NCBI RefSeq assembly: GCF_007858975.2
Contig: NZ_CP042220.2
Location: 1,798,001 to 1,862,000, forward strand
Length of the DNA: 64,000 nucleotides
Direction of reading: 5' to 3'
Source of the DNA: Dickeya poaceiphila
GTDB lineage: Bacteria > Pseudomonadota > Gammaproteobacteria > Enterobacterales > Enterobacteriaceae
The position numbers and the translations under genes were made by a program. This document shows, in pieces, positions 46,074 through 55,412 of this stretch. The notes under the pieces were generated by a model. The model searched no databases. It was not told where the DNA came from and saw only the letters and a program-made list of their open reading frames with translations. The first letter of the stretch is position 1; every line of letters begins with the position of its first letter.

Positions 46074-46097
46074 AAACACCCGGCGAACCGGGTGTTT
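46074..46097 (-). terminator. Hairpin between asr and ydgU
   Basis: AAACACCCGG pairs perfectly with CCGGGTGTTT (10 bp) around a 4-nt loop. A short T run follows on the minus strand. It probably ends most asr transcripts while allowing some read-through to ydgU. Confidence 0.65.
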
Positions 46098-46180
46098 GAT
46101 AACGCTATTGTCATGACGATAGATGCAGAATCAAGTCTTTACTAACGGTACTCATGACTATCAACAATTACTGTGGTGAA

Positions 46181-46786
46181 TTAAGCAGCCGGAGCGGTTT
46201 TAGCTTTTTTCACTTTTTTGTGTTTTTTAGCGGCCTGTGCTTTCTGAGCAGCAGGTTTTTTGGCTTTTTTGTGTTTTTTAGCAGCCTGAGTTTTCTGAGC
46301 CGGAGCGGGTTTCTTCTTAGCTACTTTTTTAGCGGCCTGTGCTTTCTGGGCAGCAGGTTTTTTGGCTTTTTTGTGTTTTTTGGCAGCCTGAGCTTTCTGA
46401 GCCGGAGCGGGTTTCTTCTTAGCTACTTTTTTAGCGGCCTGTGCTTTCTGGGCAGCAGGTTTTTTGGCTTTTTTGTGTTTTTTGGCAGCCTGAGCTTTCT
46501 GAGCCGGAGCCGGTTTCTTCTTAGCTACTTTTTTAGCGGCCTGTGCTTTCTGGGCAGCAGGTTTCTTGGCTTTTTTGTGTTTTTTAGCAGCCTGAGCTTT
46601 CTGCTTAGCTTTTTTCTCAACTTTCTTCACCGGTTTTTTGGTGGCGTCAGCGTTGGCGGCATCGGCTTTAGCTGGAGCAGCGGCAGTTGCCGGAGCGGCA
46701 GCCGGAGCAGCAGTGGTACCAGCTGCGAAAGCTACAGAGGACAGACCCAGAGCCGCACCTGCGATCATTACTAAAAATTTGTTCAT
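46181..46786 (-). CDS. asr: Asr, acid shock protein with expanded tandem repeats
   Basis: 201 residues. A signal peptide ([21 protein letters not shown]) is followed by an Ala/Pro-rich stretch (to about 50) and a Lys/Ala-rich repeat region. The repeat unit is 34 residues, built of [17 protein letters not shown] and [17 protein letters not shown] halves, present about three and a half times. E. coli Asr is only about 102 residues, so this copy is roughly doubled. Asr is a disordered, highly basic periplasmic protein that protects envelope proteins at low pH. RstA/RstB genes are directly upstream; RstA regulates asr in E. coli. AGGA precedes the ATG. Confidence 0.93.
   Translation of the reverse strand: MNKFLVMIAGAALGLSSVAFAAGTTAAPAAAPATAAAPAKADAANADATKKPVKKVEKKAKQKAQAAKKHKKAKKPAAQKAQAAKKVAKKKPAPAQKAQAAKKHKKAKKPAAQKAQAAKKVAKKKPAPAQKAQAAKKHKKAKKPAAQKAQAAKKVAKKKPAPAQKTQAAKKHKKAKKPAAQKAQAAKKHKKVKKAKTAPAA
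46208..46612. repeat. 102-bp tandem repeats inside asr
   Basis: The block is repeated with a 102-bp period: the landmark CGGAGC recurs at 46301, 46403 and 46505, with partial units on both sides. The copies are almost identical at DNA level, differing by single bases, which indicates recent duplication or homogenisation. Each copy encodes one 34-residue unit. Confidence 0.9.
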
Positions 46787-46861
46787 CGTAAATTCCTCAT
46801 TATCCAGTTTACGTTTCGAACCCCAGTGGGAGCCGATGACTGAAGCATAAGAGAACCTAAG

Positions 46862-48217
46862 CTAACGATCTGTGAGTGTTTGGTTTCCGCGTGTAACGGA
46901 TTGTACAAGGTTCGCAGGCAAAGCGTTTGACGAGGGTTTATGTTCGATAATCGGCCAGTGAAACAGGAAACGGGCACCACCCAGCGGGCTGCTGTCTACC
47001 TCAATGGTGCCGTTGTAGGCGCGCACGATAGCGTGAACAATCGCCAGCCCCAGGCCGCAGCCGCCACTGCTGTTTTCGATGCCGGCTTCCAGACGGATGA
47101 AGGGTTCGAAAATATGTTCGCGGTCTTGCGGCGCAATGCCCGGACCGTCATCTTCCACTTGCAGGCAGGCCGTTTGTTGGTCCAGCGTCAGCCCGATGCG
47201 CAGGCGTTGCTGACAGAACCGCAACCCGTTATTGACCAGATTGTTCAGTACCCTTTCCATCAACCGAAGGTCTACATAACCGAAGCCGTTATCGCTCGCT
47301 ACATCCAGATCGATCTGTTTGTTATCGTGCACCAGTCGGAAATCCTCGACACGCTTTTGCAGCCATAGCGGGAGGTCGATCTCTTCCAGATGCAGCGTCA
47401 CCTGTGGCCTGTCGAGGCGGGCATAGGTCAGCAGTTCATCGATCAGCGCCTCCAACTGGCCGACATCGCGATTGATGGCTTCTTGTTCTTCATCGGTCAG
47501 ATTGTCACTCATTGCCAGCCGGTAGCGCAGTCGAACCAGCGGTGTACGCAGTTCGTGGGCGATATTGTCGATCAACTGTTTTTTACTGTTAATCAATTGG
47601 TTGAGGTTATCGGCCATGCGGTTGAATGCCACACCGAGACGAAACAGGCTGGAGGTATTGTCGAAGTGGGTGCGCTCTTCCAGGTGACCATCTCCCAGCC
47701 GTTGCGCGGCGCTTTCCAGTTGCAGCATCGCTTTCCAGTGTGGGCGCATCCACAGGAACACCGGCAACGCCAACGACAGACCAATCAATGCCAGAAACAA
47801 CAGGTTGACCAGCCGTATTTCGTGCAGAAAGAACAGGTAAGGAATGGGACCGACAGCCAGCACATAGTGGCTGCGCGGAATACGCTGGATAAATGTGTAC
47901 TCATCGTCCAGCGCGACGATTTCCCCCTGAATCAGCCGTTGTTGCGCCTGCGTGCTGAGTCGGTACTTGCTGATGGGTTCAATGTGCAATTTGAACGACA
48001 GATTGAGGTCCATCTGGTTGATGGTTTTGTGCCACTCGCGCGGTGGAATGGAGCGTAGCTCGTTACGGATCAGGTACAGTGAGCTTTTCATCAGGTCATC
48101 CATTGACTGGCGTCCGGCCCGTTCCGCCGTAACTTTGTACACCAGCCCCACCAGCAAGGTCATCACCAGAAAACTGGCGAACAACAGCAGAAAGAACTGA
48201 ATGAACAGTTTTTTCAT
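46862..48217 (-). CDS. rstB: RstB, sensor histidine kinase
   Basis: 451 residues (E. coli 433). Two transmembrane helices (about 8-30 and 137-157) flank a periplasmic sensing loop; a HAMP domain follows (about 160-212). The H-box DNIAHELRTPL places the phosphorylated His at 221. The N, G1 and G2 boxes are visible as RVLNNLVNNGLRF, VEDDGPGIAP and GGCGLGLAIVHAIV. RstBA is activated by low Mg2+ or acid through PhoPQ in E. coli and controls asr. The start overlaps the rstA stop by 4 bp. Confidence 0.95.
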   Translation of the reverse strand: MKKLFIQFFLLLFASFLVMTLLVGLVYKVTAERAGRQSMDDLMKSSLYLIRNELRSIPPREWHKTINQMDLNLSFKLHIEPISKYRLSTQAQQRLIQGEIVALDDEYTFIQRIPRSHYVLAVGPIPYLFFLHEIRLVNLLFLALIGLSLALPVFLWMRPHWKAMLQLESAAQRLGDGHLEERTHFDNTSSLFRLGVAFNRMADNLNQLINSKKQLIDNIAHELRTPLVRLRYRLAMSDNLTDEEQEAINRDVGQLEALIDELLTYARLDRPQVTLHLEEIDLPLWLQKRVEDFRLVHDNKQIDLDVASDNGFGYVDLRLMERVLNNLVNNGLRFCQQRLRIGLTLDQQTACLQVEDDGPGIAPQDREHIFEPFIRLEAGIENSSGGCGLGLAIVHAIVRAYNGTIEVDSSPLGGARFLFHWPIIEHKPSSNALPANLVQSVTRGNQTLTDR

Positions 48218-48957
48218 GGCGTGAGCGTCTCCCAGGCGTTAGGGGCGAACAAGTAACCTTTGTTGCGAATGGTTTTGATACGCACCGGTTCCAGTGCGTT
48301 GTCGTACAGCTTTTTACGCAGTCGGGAAATCGCAACGTCGATACTGCGATCCATCCCGTCGTAACTGACGCCACGCAATGCCTTAAGCAGCGCTTCACGA
48401 TCCATGATCTGTCCGGCATGGGTGGCCAGCAGCCACAGCAGGTCGAAATCTGATGTGGAAAGTGGAATATTCTCGTCCGCCAGTGTGACGTCACGGTTAA
48501 CCGGATCGATGCACAACAGGCCGAAGTGCAGCGATTTATGTACCTGCACTTGCGTTTTTTCCGGCGCGTTTTTCTCTGCCGCTGGCAGTGGCGCAGCGGC
48601 GTACTGCCGAAAATGTAATCTCAGGCGGGCCAGTAGCACCGCCGGCGGCGTGGTTTTTAGAATGTAGTCATCGGCGCCCATCTCCAGCGACAGGATATGG
48701 TTCATGTCGCTATCGAGCGAGGTGAGCAAAACGATGGGACCGGCGAACCGCGGGCGCAATTCCCGGCAAATCGTCATACCGTCTTTGCCGGGCAACATGA
48801 TGTCCAGCAACACCAGGTCGGGCTGTTGTTCTTCGATGAATGCCAGCGCGTTGTCACCGCGTGGCTCAATACGTACATCAATATCATGTTTACCCAGATA
48901 GGCTGCGATCAGTTTGCCGACTTCTGGATCATCTTCAACAAAAACAACTTTATACAT
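48214..48957 (-). CDS. rstA: RstA, OmpR-family response regulator
   Basis: 247 residues (E. coli 239). The receiver domain has the acidic pair Glu8-Asp9-Asp10, phospho-acceptor Asp52 (LVLLDIMLPGKDG) and Lys near 102. A linker of about 25 residues is followed by a winged-helix DNA-binding domain with the RSIDVAISRLRKKL recognition helix. First gene of rstA-rstB. No obvious PhoP box was found upstream. Downstream targets probably include asr next door. Confidence 0.95.
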   Translation of the reverse strand: MYKVVFVEDDPEVGKLIAAYLGKHDIDVRIEPRGDNALAFIEEQQPDLVLLDIMLPGKDGMTICRELRPRFAGPIVLLTSLDSDMNHILSLEMGADDYILKTTPPAVLLARLRLHFRQYAAAPLPAAEKNAPEKTQVQVHKSLHFGLLCIDPVNRDVTLADENIPLSTSDFDLLWLLATHAGQIMDREALLKALRGVSYDGMDRSIDVAISRLRKKLYDNALEPVRIKTIRNKGYLFAPNAWETLTP

Positions 48958-49199
48958 GACATCCTACTCACAACAGAACGCATATTATGGCTCATGCCGA
49001 CAGCACGCTGGCAGCATGGGGGGGCTACGATGAAAGCGTAGGGTGCGCTGGATCGCATTGCCAGCAGAAAAACCTGTGCTTTTGACTGGCCGCTCTACAA
49101 TTATGGGAGACACTATACCTTATTAATCCTTTTTACGTTGTAATGGTTGAGATGAAATGGCGTGATGCCAGCGGTTGGTTAACGGAAAGGAGATAACGG

Positions 49200-49634
49200 A
49201 TGGAAGAGGCTCACTCTGGGCCTGATGGCTCCTCTGAAAGGATGTGTATTGATTATACTGCGTACCTTGGCGCACTGTGCCGTAAACGCTGGAGTTTCAT
49301 CGACGCGTTGTATGGCGTCATGCCGATCTTCGGCATGGTCACGAAATCTCCTGAGGTGACTGGGGTCGCCGGCAAGGATAATCTGCTGGAACGGGCGATG
49401 CAGGTGCTTTCTACTCAAGCCAGTGATGAAACCAATCTTTCTCGTCTGATTACACTGGCCTGCCAGCAAGGGGTGACGGAGCTGGATATCCAACTGCCGT
49501 ATGCGTTGTCAGGCGAGCAGTTGCAAATCATAAAGCTGGCTTGCCACGAATATGAACTGGCGTTGAGCCAACATGCGGAGTGTCTTTCAGTGCGATCCGC
49601 GGCGTCGATAGCGTCGCCTGAACTGCTTTGCTGA
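49200..49634 (+). CDS. Hypothetical protein, 144 residues
   Basis: I do not recognise this family. The ATG at 49200 has a very good AAGGAGA site. The product is a soluble, mostly helical protein: an N-terminal region with DYTAYLGALCRKRWSFIDALYG, a central QVLSTQASDETNLSRLITLACQQG, and VTELDIQLPYALSGEQLQIIKLACHEY, which resembles a compact helix-strand-helix. No signal peptide or membrane span. It is divergent from rstA and convergent with the SulP transporter gene, sharing the hairpin at 49651. Confidence 0.65.
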   Translation: MEEAHSGPDGSSERMCIDYTAYLGALCRKRWSFIDALYGVMPIFGMVTKSPEVTGVAGKDNLLERAMQVLSTQASDETNLSRLITLACQQGVTELDIQLPYALSGEQLQIIKLACHEYELALSQHAECLSVRSAASIASPELLC

Positions 49635-49650
49635 ACCGTTGGGTCTGATG

Positions 49651-49679
49651 GACCGGCCCGCATCATGCGCAAGCCGGTC
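49651..49679. terminator. Hairpin between the hypothetical gene and dauA
   Basis: GACCGGC pairs with GCCGGTC across 15 nt that contain a further small inverted repeat. It separates two convergent genes. Confidence 0.6.
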
Positions 49680-49687
49680 AGTACTCA

Positions 49688-51400
49688 TCAATCGAGATCA
49701 TCGTGATTAGGCAGGGTTTCCGCCAGCGCTTGTTCCAGCGTGGCGTAGAAACCCAGCCGGTTGGCTATTGGCGTAACATTGGCTCTGGCCAGTGTTTTCA
49801 ACGGCTGGAACGGGATATCGGTGATGATCAGCTGTTTTTCCGGCGGCAACAGCGCTACAAAATGGCGCAATGCGTTCAGGCCGCCTGCATCCAGCACCGA
49901 GACGGCGTCCCACTGCAGGATGATAGTGGGGTAAGGTCGGGCGCGTTCCATCAGCTCATTGAACAGACGTTCCGCCGCAGCGAAAAACAGTGGGCCGTTA
50001 ATTCTCAGCACCAGCCGTTGCTCCGCAATGGTGCCCGGCAGCTCGCTCAGTTTGGTCATGCGCGCCACATTGCCCATGAACAGTAATGACGCCAGCACAA
50101 TTCCTACCGTAATGGCGACAACCATATCGAACAGCACGGTGAGCGCCATACACAACACCAGCACCAGCATGTCGTCTCGCGGTGCGCGGCGCAGAATATC
50201 TACCACTTTATGCGCCTCGCTCATGTTCCAGGCGACCAGCAACAACAGTGCAGCCATAGCCGATAGCGGCAGGTAAGAGAGCCAGGGTGCCAGCACCAGC
50301 AAAGACAACAGCACCAGTAGAGCATGGATGACTGCGGCGACAGGCGAGGTGGCGCCGGCGCGTACGTTGGCGGCGGATCGGGCAATCGCTGCGGTGGCGG
50401 TAATGCCACCGAAAAACGGTGCCACCATGTTGCCGATGCCTTGTCCAATCAGTTCACTGTTGGGATGGTGCTTGCGCCCGGTCATGCCGTCCAGCACCAC
50501 TGCACACAGCAGCGACTCAATAGCGCCGAGCATCGCCATGGAAAACGCCGCTGGTAACAGTTCGGACAGGCTTTCCCAGCTTAATGTCATGGTGTGGCCG
50601 TCCGGCGCAGGAATGTTCCACGGTAGTAAAAACTGCGGCAGAATCGCCGGGATGCCTTGTCCATGACTACCGTCAGCCAGCAGGTAGCTGAAACGCGAGC
50701 CGATGGTCGCCACATCAATATGAAACGATGACAGTACCTCCATCACGGCGGTGCCTGCCAGCAACGCGGGGAGATGTCCGGGCAGACGAAAGCCCAGTCT
50801 TGGCCAGACAATCAGCACCAACAGGGTGGTCGCGCCGATCAGCGTATCGCCGATGTTCAACGTGGGCATTGCCTGTGCCAGCGCCGCCACTTTCCCGACA
50901 TAGTGCTCCGGCACGCTAGTCATGGTCAGGCCGAAAAAGTCTTTGACCTGCATGGTGGCGATGGTGATAGCAATACCGGACGTGAAACCGAGCGTCACCG
51001 GTAAGGGAATATATTCAATCAGGCGGCCCAGGCGGCCTAGCCCCATCAGCAGCAGAAACAGGCCGGAGAGCAGGGTTGCGACCAGCAGACCGGAAAGTCC
51101 GAACTGCTGGGACACCGGGTGGAGAATGACCACAAATGCCGCGGTAGGGCCGGAAACACTGTAGCGGGAACCGCCACATAGTGCGATCACCAATCCGGCG
51201 ACTGCCGAAGTGTAAAGCCCGTACTGCGGCGGGACGCCGCTGGCGATAGCCAGCGCCATGGCCAGCGGGATGGCGATGATCCCGACAGTAATACCGGCGA
51301 TAACATCATGGATAAAACGCGACAGGGTGTACTTTTCCTGCCAGCAGGCTTCAATCAGCGCGCTAAACGGTCTGATACCATTAATTCGGTGTGATTTCAT
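49688..51400 (-). CDS. dauA: DauA-like SulP-family C4-dicarboxylate/anion transporter
   Basis: 570 residues from the ATG at 51398-51400 (E. coli DauA 559). The SulP core of about 14 helices includes [40 protein letters not shown] and [21 protein letters not shown]; a C-terminal STAS domain (about 445-550; [21 protein letters not shown]) follows. DauA imports C4-dicarboxylates such as succinate at acidic pH in E. coli; other SulP proteins move sulfate or bicarbonate. The frame is open for 91 codons upstream, but that stretch does not resemble the family and no strong ribosome-binding site is seen for either start. Confidence 0.85.
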   Translation of the reverse strand: MKSHRINGIRPFSALIEACWQEKYTLSRFIHDVIAGITVGIIAIPLAMALAIASGVPPQYGLYTSAVAGLVIALCGGSRYSVSGPTAAFVVILHPVSQQFGLSGLLVATLLSGLFLLLMGLGRLGRLIEYIPLPVTLGFTSGIAITIATMQVKDFFGLTMTSVPEHYVGKVAALAQAMPTLNIGDTLIGATTLLVLIVWPRLGFRLPGHLPALLAGTAVMEVLSSFHIDVATIGSRFSYLLADGSHGQGIPAILPQFLLPWNIPAPDGHTMTLSWESLSELLPAAFSMAMLGAIESLLCAVVLDGMTGRKHHPNSELIGQGIGNMVAPFFGGITATAAIARSAANVRAGATSPVAAVIHALLVLLSLLVLAPWLSYLPLSAMAALLLLVAWNMSEAHKVVDILRRAPRDDMLVLVLCMALTVLFDMVVAITVGIVLASLLFMGNVARMTKLSELPGTIAEQRLVLRINGPLFFAAAERLFNELMERARPYPTIILQWDAVSVLDAGGLNALRHFVALLPPEKQLIITDIPFQPLKTLARANVTPIANRLGFYATLEQALAETLPNHDDLD

Positions 51401-51704
51401 GGAAAACAAGAACCAGGCAATGAAAAACAGGCGGGTCGATAGCGGCCCGTCACGACCAGGGCATGTGCCGCCTGCGGTGTCTGCTGAAGAAGTGAGCATG
51501 AAAAATGCAGCCGCCACGGTAGGACACCGTCCAAAGCCGATACCATACGCCTGTTTTTTGACACAGATCCAGCGGTAAATCAACGGAAAGGCTTTTTCCA
51601 GACAAAACGCAGCAGCCTGCTGCATAAATCGGTGGTATTGCGACGCGGTAGTAGCGCGGCGTGCCGGTAGCACTGAACGACCATACCGGCACGGGCGCTG
51701 ACAC
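51401..51704. other. Spacer upstream of dauA
   Basis: 304 bp between the dauA start and the chaA stop, containing an open extension of the dauA frame but no convincing gene, hairpin or operator. Confidence 0.4.
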
Positions 51705-52805
51705 TTACAGCATGATAGTCATCAGATAAGCAACAAACAGCGCCAGATGCGCGCTGCCGTTGAGCACATTGGTGCGGCCAGTAGAAAACGAAATCTGACA
51801 CAACACCAATACCGATAGCATCACCACAATGTGCGGCATGTCGAGTGCGAAATGTAGCGTCCGGCCAGTGAAGGTGGCGATCAGCGTGACGGCGGGTACG
51901 GTCAGCGAAATGGTGGCCAGTACCGACCCGAAGAACAGGTTCATGGCACGTTGTACCTGATTGCGCAGCACGGCGGTGATGGCGCCCAGTCCCTCCGGCG
52001 ACAGGATCAGCAGTGCCACCAGGAAGCCGGTAAACTGGGCAGGGGCGTTCATCGCCTCCAGCAACCCCTCCAACTGTGGTGAGTCCATCTTGGTGACACC
52101 AATGACCGCGACCAGATGGACCAGCAACCAGATAGCGTGCCAGGCTGAACGATGGGCGGAAGGCTTGCCATGGTGCGGATCGCCGTCGTCGCCGTCGTCT
52201 TCGTGCTCGTAGACAAACAGATTCTGGTGCGTGCGAGTCTGAATCAACAGGAAGACGCCGTACATCATCGCTGAAATCAACGCGATGATGATGGATTGCG
52301 CTACAGAGAAATTGCCTTCCGGCAGTGCGGCAGGGAAGACCAGCACCAGTACCGCCAGCGGGAAGATCGCCATCAGGTATTGCTTGATACCGCCCAGATT
52401 AACGTACTGGGTGGCGAACTTGCGGCCCCCCAATAGCAGAGCGAAGCCGACCAGACCGCCGCTGACTATCATGATAATTGAGTAGAGGGTATCACGCATT
52501 AGCGTCGGCCCGGCGTCGCCGGTCGCCATCAGCGCCGAAATCAGGCTCACTTCCAGAATTACCACCGACAGGCTGAGGATCAACGATCCATACGGTTCGC
52601 CCAGCCGGTGAGCCAGCACATCAGCGTGACGCACGACGCTGAAGGCGCTGGCAAGGATGCCCACCAGCGCCAGCAGGTTGATGCCAACCATGGCTGACAG
52701 GCTACGGGCATCGCCCCATAATGTCAGTACCAGCAGCGCCAGCAGCGGAAAAATCAACGTATATTCGTGATGACGGGTTTTCACCGCGTCAGGGGATGTG
52801 GGCAT
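51705..52805 (-). CDS. chaA: ChaA, sodium-potassium/calcium:proton antiporter
   Basis: 366 residues, the same length as E. coli ChaA. An 11-12-helix CaCA-type antiporter with [19 protein letters not shown] and the Ser/Glu-rich [23 protein letters not shown] in the first half and its counterpart [14 protein letters not shown] in the second; the two acidic signatures are the cation site. The central cytoplasmic loop has an acidic [10 protein letters not shown] patch, a known ChaA feature. It exports Na+, K+ or Ca2+ at alkaline pH. GGAGG lies before the ATG. Confidence 0.95.
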   Translation of the reverse strand: MPTSPDAVKTRHHEYTLIFPLLALLVLTLWGDARSLSAMVGINLLALVGILASAFSVVRHADVLAHRLGEPYGSLILSLSVVILEVSLISALMATGDAGPTLMRDTLYSIIMIVSGGLVGFALLLGGRKFATQYVNLGGIKQYLMAIFPLAVLVLVFPAALPEGNFSVAQSIIIALISAMMYGVFLLIQTRTHQNLFVYEHEDDGDDGDPHHGKPSAHRSAWHAIWLLVHLVAVIGVTKMDSPQLEGLLEAMNAPAQFTGFLVALLILSPEGLGAITAVLRNQVQRAMNLFFGSVLATISLTVPAVTLIATFTGRTLHFALDMPHIVVMLSVLVLCQISFSTGRTNVLNGSAHLALFVAYLMTIML

Positions 52806-53430
52806 GGCTGGACCTCCTTCGTGCCGTCTAAAAATAATCGTCTCTATAGTGGGTTCATCGTTGGTTCTGAATGCTCAGCGCTATGTGTCTTAAGCTCGGT
52901 GGCTGGTGCCTGCAATCCTGCCATGTCACCCGCATGGTTTTTTCACCCGTATGGGTTTTCCTCGCCATTCCTCGTCGCTGCATTGTGGTTTACCCCCCAC
53001 TTGTAACCCAACATCGTAAGGTCTGACGGGGTATTTTTATGGTTTTACTTTTATCTTCTTAAATAGGAGAAATTTTTTATTTATTTACCAACTAATAACA
53101 TATTTTACTTTTTGGATAGAGCTATTTTCAGGGTAACTGAATAATAAACTAGGGATGATAGTTATTTTCTTATGAATGCGAGCGGCAAAGCCGCGCCGAT
53201 ACACGAGAGAAACGCGCAGCATCTGCCTACAGGGGCATCCAGCCAGGCGATATTTTGTTGTGAGATGAGACATCGCCTGGGCATTTAGCACAATTCTGAT
53301 AAAGATTAATGATATTTTGCCGTAGAAATAAGCAATACCTGCATTGATTATGGGGTTGCTGATCGGCCAAAATGCCAAAATAAGTAAGGCGTGCGCCGTG
53401 TAGTAAGCGTTTTAGTGAGGGCAGTAGGCA
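52806..53430. other. Long chaA-chaC intergenic region with hairpins
   Basis: 625 bp, unusually long for this window. On the chaA side, a leader of about 200 bp contains two similar GGGTG-bearing short hairpins (ACCCATACGGGT and a neighbour). The middle (about 53030-53160) is AT-rich. GCGGC-AAA-GCCGC (near 53184-53197) and CCAGGCGAT with ATCGCCTGG (53243-53251 / 53272-53280) form stable stems. No gene is supported; a small RNA or leader is possible. Confidence 0.4.
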
Positions 53431-54120
53431 GTGTTGACGCGTGACTTTTTACAAAAAGCAGATTGTAAAACTTCGTTTGGCAAAATCGATGAATCGCTGC
53501 TGTTGACGCCTCAACAGCGTGAGGCGTCGCTGGCGTGTACGCTGGCATCCCGCCCTGATCAAAGCCCCGTATGGGTATTTGGCTACGGTTCATTGATGTG
53601 GAACCCAGTGTTTGATGCTGAAGAAGTTTGCCTGGCTACGCTCAACGGTTGGCATCGCACCTTTTGCTTACGCCTCACCGCTGGCCGCGGCACGCACAGC
53701 CAGCCAGGCCGCATGTTGGGGTTGAAACCCGGAGGTGCAACCACTGGCCTGGCCTATCGCTTACCTGAAGCTACCCTACGCGACGAGCTGGAACTGTTAT
53801 GGAAGCGTGAAATGCTGACCGACTGTTATCGACCGTTATGGTGCGAGCTGCGTTGTCAAAATGGTGAGCCGATTACCGCACTGGTATTTGTCACCAATCC
53901 TGAACATCCACTGCTGGAAGCCGATACATGCATACAGAGTATTGCGCCGTTGATTGCCAGCGCCAGTGGGCCATTGGGCACCAACGCCCAATATTTGTTC
54001 GCGTTGGAACAGGAGCTGAATCATTACGGTATGGCGGACGAAAGCCTGAGCGCACTGGCGCAGCGGGTGCGCGAACTGCAACAAAACTTATCGGCTGGCT
54101 CGGCCCAGACCGCATCCTGA
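53431..54120 (+). CDS. chaC: ChaC, glutathione-specific gamma-glutamylcyclotransferase
   Basis: 229 residues (E. coli 231), starting at GTG 53431 (VLTRDFLQKADC), aligned with E. coli MITRDFL. The GGCT-like barrel has the substrate-loop FGYGSLMWNP (YGSL at 52-55) and the catalytic Glu127 in LLWKREML. It degrades glutathione to 5-oxoproline and Cys-Gly. In E. coli chaC follows chaA in one operon; here the two genes are divergent across a 625-bp gap. Confidence 0.94.
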   Translation: MLTRDFLQKADCKTSFGKIDESLLLTPQQREASLACTLASRPDQSPVWVFGYGSLMWNPVFDAEEVCLATLNGWHRTFCLRLTAGRGTHSQPGRMLGLKPGGATTGLAYRLPEATLRDELELLWKREMLTDCYRPLWCELRCQNGEPITALVFVTNPEHPLLEADTCIQSIAPLIASASGPLGTNAQYLFALEQELNHYGMADESLSALAQRVRELQQNLSAGSAQTAS

Positions 54121-54200
54121 TGCTCACCGCGGGGGAAGTCATCTGACAACGCGGATACGCAGACCGAGGCCTGACTGTCTATATCGGTCTGGCGGCAGTA

Positions 54201-54222
54201 GTGATACCATGACGTGTATCAC
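54201..54222. promoter_or_regulatory. Perfect inverted repeat upstream of the ABC transporter operon
   Basis: GTGATAC-N8-GTATCAC, 135 bp before the first permease gene. Symmetry and position suggest an operator. It does not match the NikR consensus GTATGA-N16-TCATAC. Confidence 0.5.
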
Positions 54223-54292
54223 GACATCGGATTGCCACAATGTTTAATTATCGCAGGATGCGATTATCACGATATATGAACATCTAAATATA

Positions 54293-54307
54293 GTATTATA
54301 TTAATAC
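54293..54307. promoter_or_regulatory. Palindrome in the ABC operon promoter region
   Basis: GTATTA-TAT-TAATAC, a 15-bp AT-rich palindrome 50 bp upstream of the first start codon, probably overlapping the promoter. A third palindrome, ATGACA-N6-TGTCAT, follows at about 54317-54334. Confidence 0.4.
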
Positions 54308-54356
54308 GGTATTATCATGACATCGGATTGTCATTTCGGTAACAAGGCCACCGTTA

Positions 54357-55412
54357 ATGAGTTCATTTTACCAACAGATATGGGGAACTGCGGCGCGTCC
54401 CGGTAAAGTGCTGGGTGGTGTTGTTTCATTGTGCCTGACGCTGTTGGGCCTGCTGTTTTTTACCTTTCTGCTAACCCATCTGGCATCGGTCGATCAGGTT
54501 TTTCCTGTAACAGCTCGATATGTCGGTGACACGATCTCTGGTCAGATAAGTCAACCACTGGGGCTTAGTCAGCCATTGTGGCGGCAATTCTGGAGTTATC
54601 TCTTCGCGCTGATGCAGGGTGATTTAGGCGTGTCGCGTACGACGTCGCAGCCGGTGCTGGACGATTTACTGCGTACCTTTCCGGCCACCTTTGAGCTGGC
54701 GACCAGTGCGATTGTGCTCGGTTTTTTCGGCGGTATCACGCTGGCGTTGCTGTCGGCGCTAAAGCCCGGCGGCGTGCTGGATTATCTGGTGCGATGTGTG
54801 GCATTGCTGGGGTACTCAGTACCGGTGTTCTGGATTAGCCTGCTGGGCTTGTTACTGTTTTACGCGGTGTTGCACTGGTCTGCGGGGCCGGGGCGGCTCG
54901 ATGATATTTATCAGTACCCGGCGGAGTTGCCGAGCAGTCTCACACTATTTAACAGTTGGAACCTTAACAGTTGGAACCATCGTCTGGCGATGTTCCGCAA
55001 TGCACTGGCGCACCTGTGGCTTCCTGCCAGCGTGCTGGGTTTTGTGTCGATGTCCAGCATTGCCCGTATGCTGCGTACTGCTATTCTGGAAGAGTGTGGT
55101 AAAGAGTATGTCACGCTGGCCCACGCCATGGGCGCCAGCCCGCTACGGATACTGCTGTTTCATATTTTGCCGAATATTCGAATGGTAATGGTGACGGTGT
55201 TGATGCTGTCTTATGCCAGTTTGCTGGAAGGCGCGATTCTGGTCGAAACGGTATTTTCCTGGCCTGGAGTGGGGCGTTACCTGACGGCGGCGCTGTTTTC
55301 CGCGGACATTCCAGCGGTATTGGGCGCAACGCTGTTGATTGGGGTTTGCTTCATTGTGCTGAATGCGCTGGCTGATGTGCTGATTTTTTTACTGGACCCC
55401 CGTACACGATGA
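54357..55412 (+). CDS. Peptide/nickel-type ABC transporter permease (DppB/OppB class)
   Basis: 351 residues with about six helices. The N-terminal anchor (VVSLCLTLLGLLFFTFLLTHL) precedes a periplasmic domain and the permease core; the loop EYVTLAHAMGASPLRILLFHILPN is the EAA motif. A perfect 15-bp tandem duplication (54949-54978) inserts five residues, giving NSWNLNSWN, in a periplasmic loop. First gene of a five-gene operon (two permeases, two ATPases, binding protein). It overlaps the next gene by 4 bp. Substrate class (dipeptide, opine, nickel) cannot be settled from sequence. Confidence 0.87.
   Translation: MSSFYQQIWGTAARPGKVLGGVVSLCLTLLGLLFFTFLLTHLASVDQVFPVTARYVGDTISGQISQPLGLSQPLWRQFWSYLFALMQGDLGVSRTTSQPVLDDLLRTFPATFELATSAIVLGFFGGITLALLSALKPGGVLDYLVRCVALLGYSVPVFWISLLGLLLFYAVLHWSAGPGRLDDIYQYPAELPSSLTLFNSWNLNSWNHRLAMFRNALAHLWLPASVLGFVSMSSIARMLRTAILEECGKEYVTLAHAMGASPLRILLFHILPNIRMVMVTVLMLSYASLLEGAILVETVFSWPGVGRYLTAALFSADIPAVLGATLLIGVCFIVLNALADVLIFLLDPRTR

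Noticed and set aside
46154..46774. 206-codon plus-strand frame with repeated Phe/Leu/Ser
   Set aside because: It is the exact antisense of the Asr Lys/Ala repeats, which produce Phe/Leu codons on the other strand; no ribosome-binding site or signal of its own.
48958..49199. PhoP box upstream of rstA
   Set aside because: No GTTTA-N6-GTTTA type direct repeat was found in either orientation.
51401..51673. 91-codon N-terminal extension of DauA
   Set aside because: It does not resemble SulP proteins, and the start at 51400 gives the usual family length.
54201..54334. NikR operator for the ABC operon
   Set aside because: Spacing and half-site (GTATGA-N16-TCATAC) do not match the palindromes present, so a nickel-specific role was not assigned.
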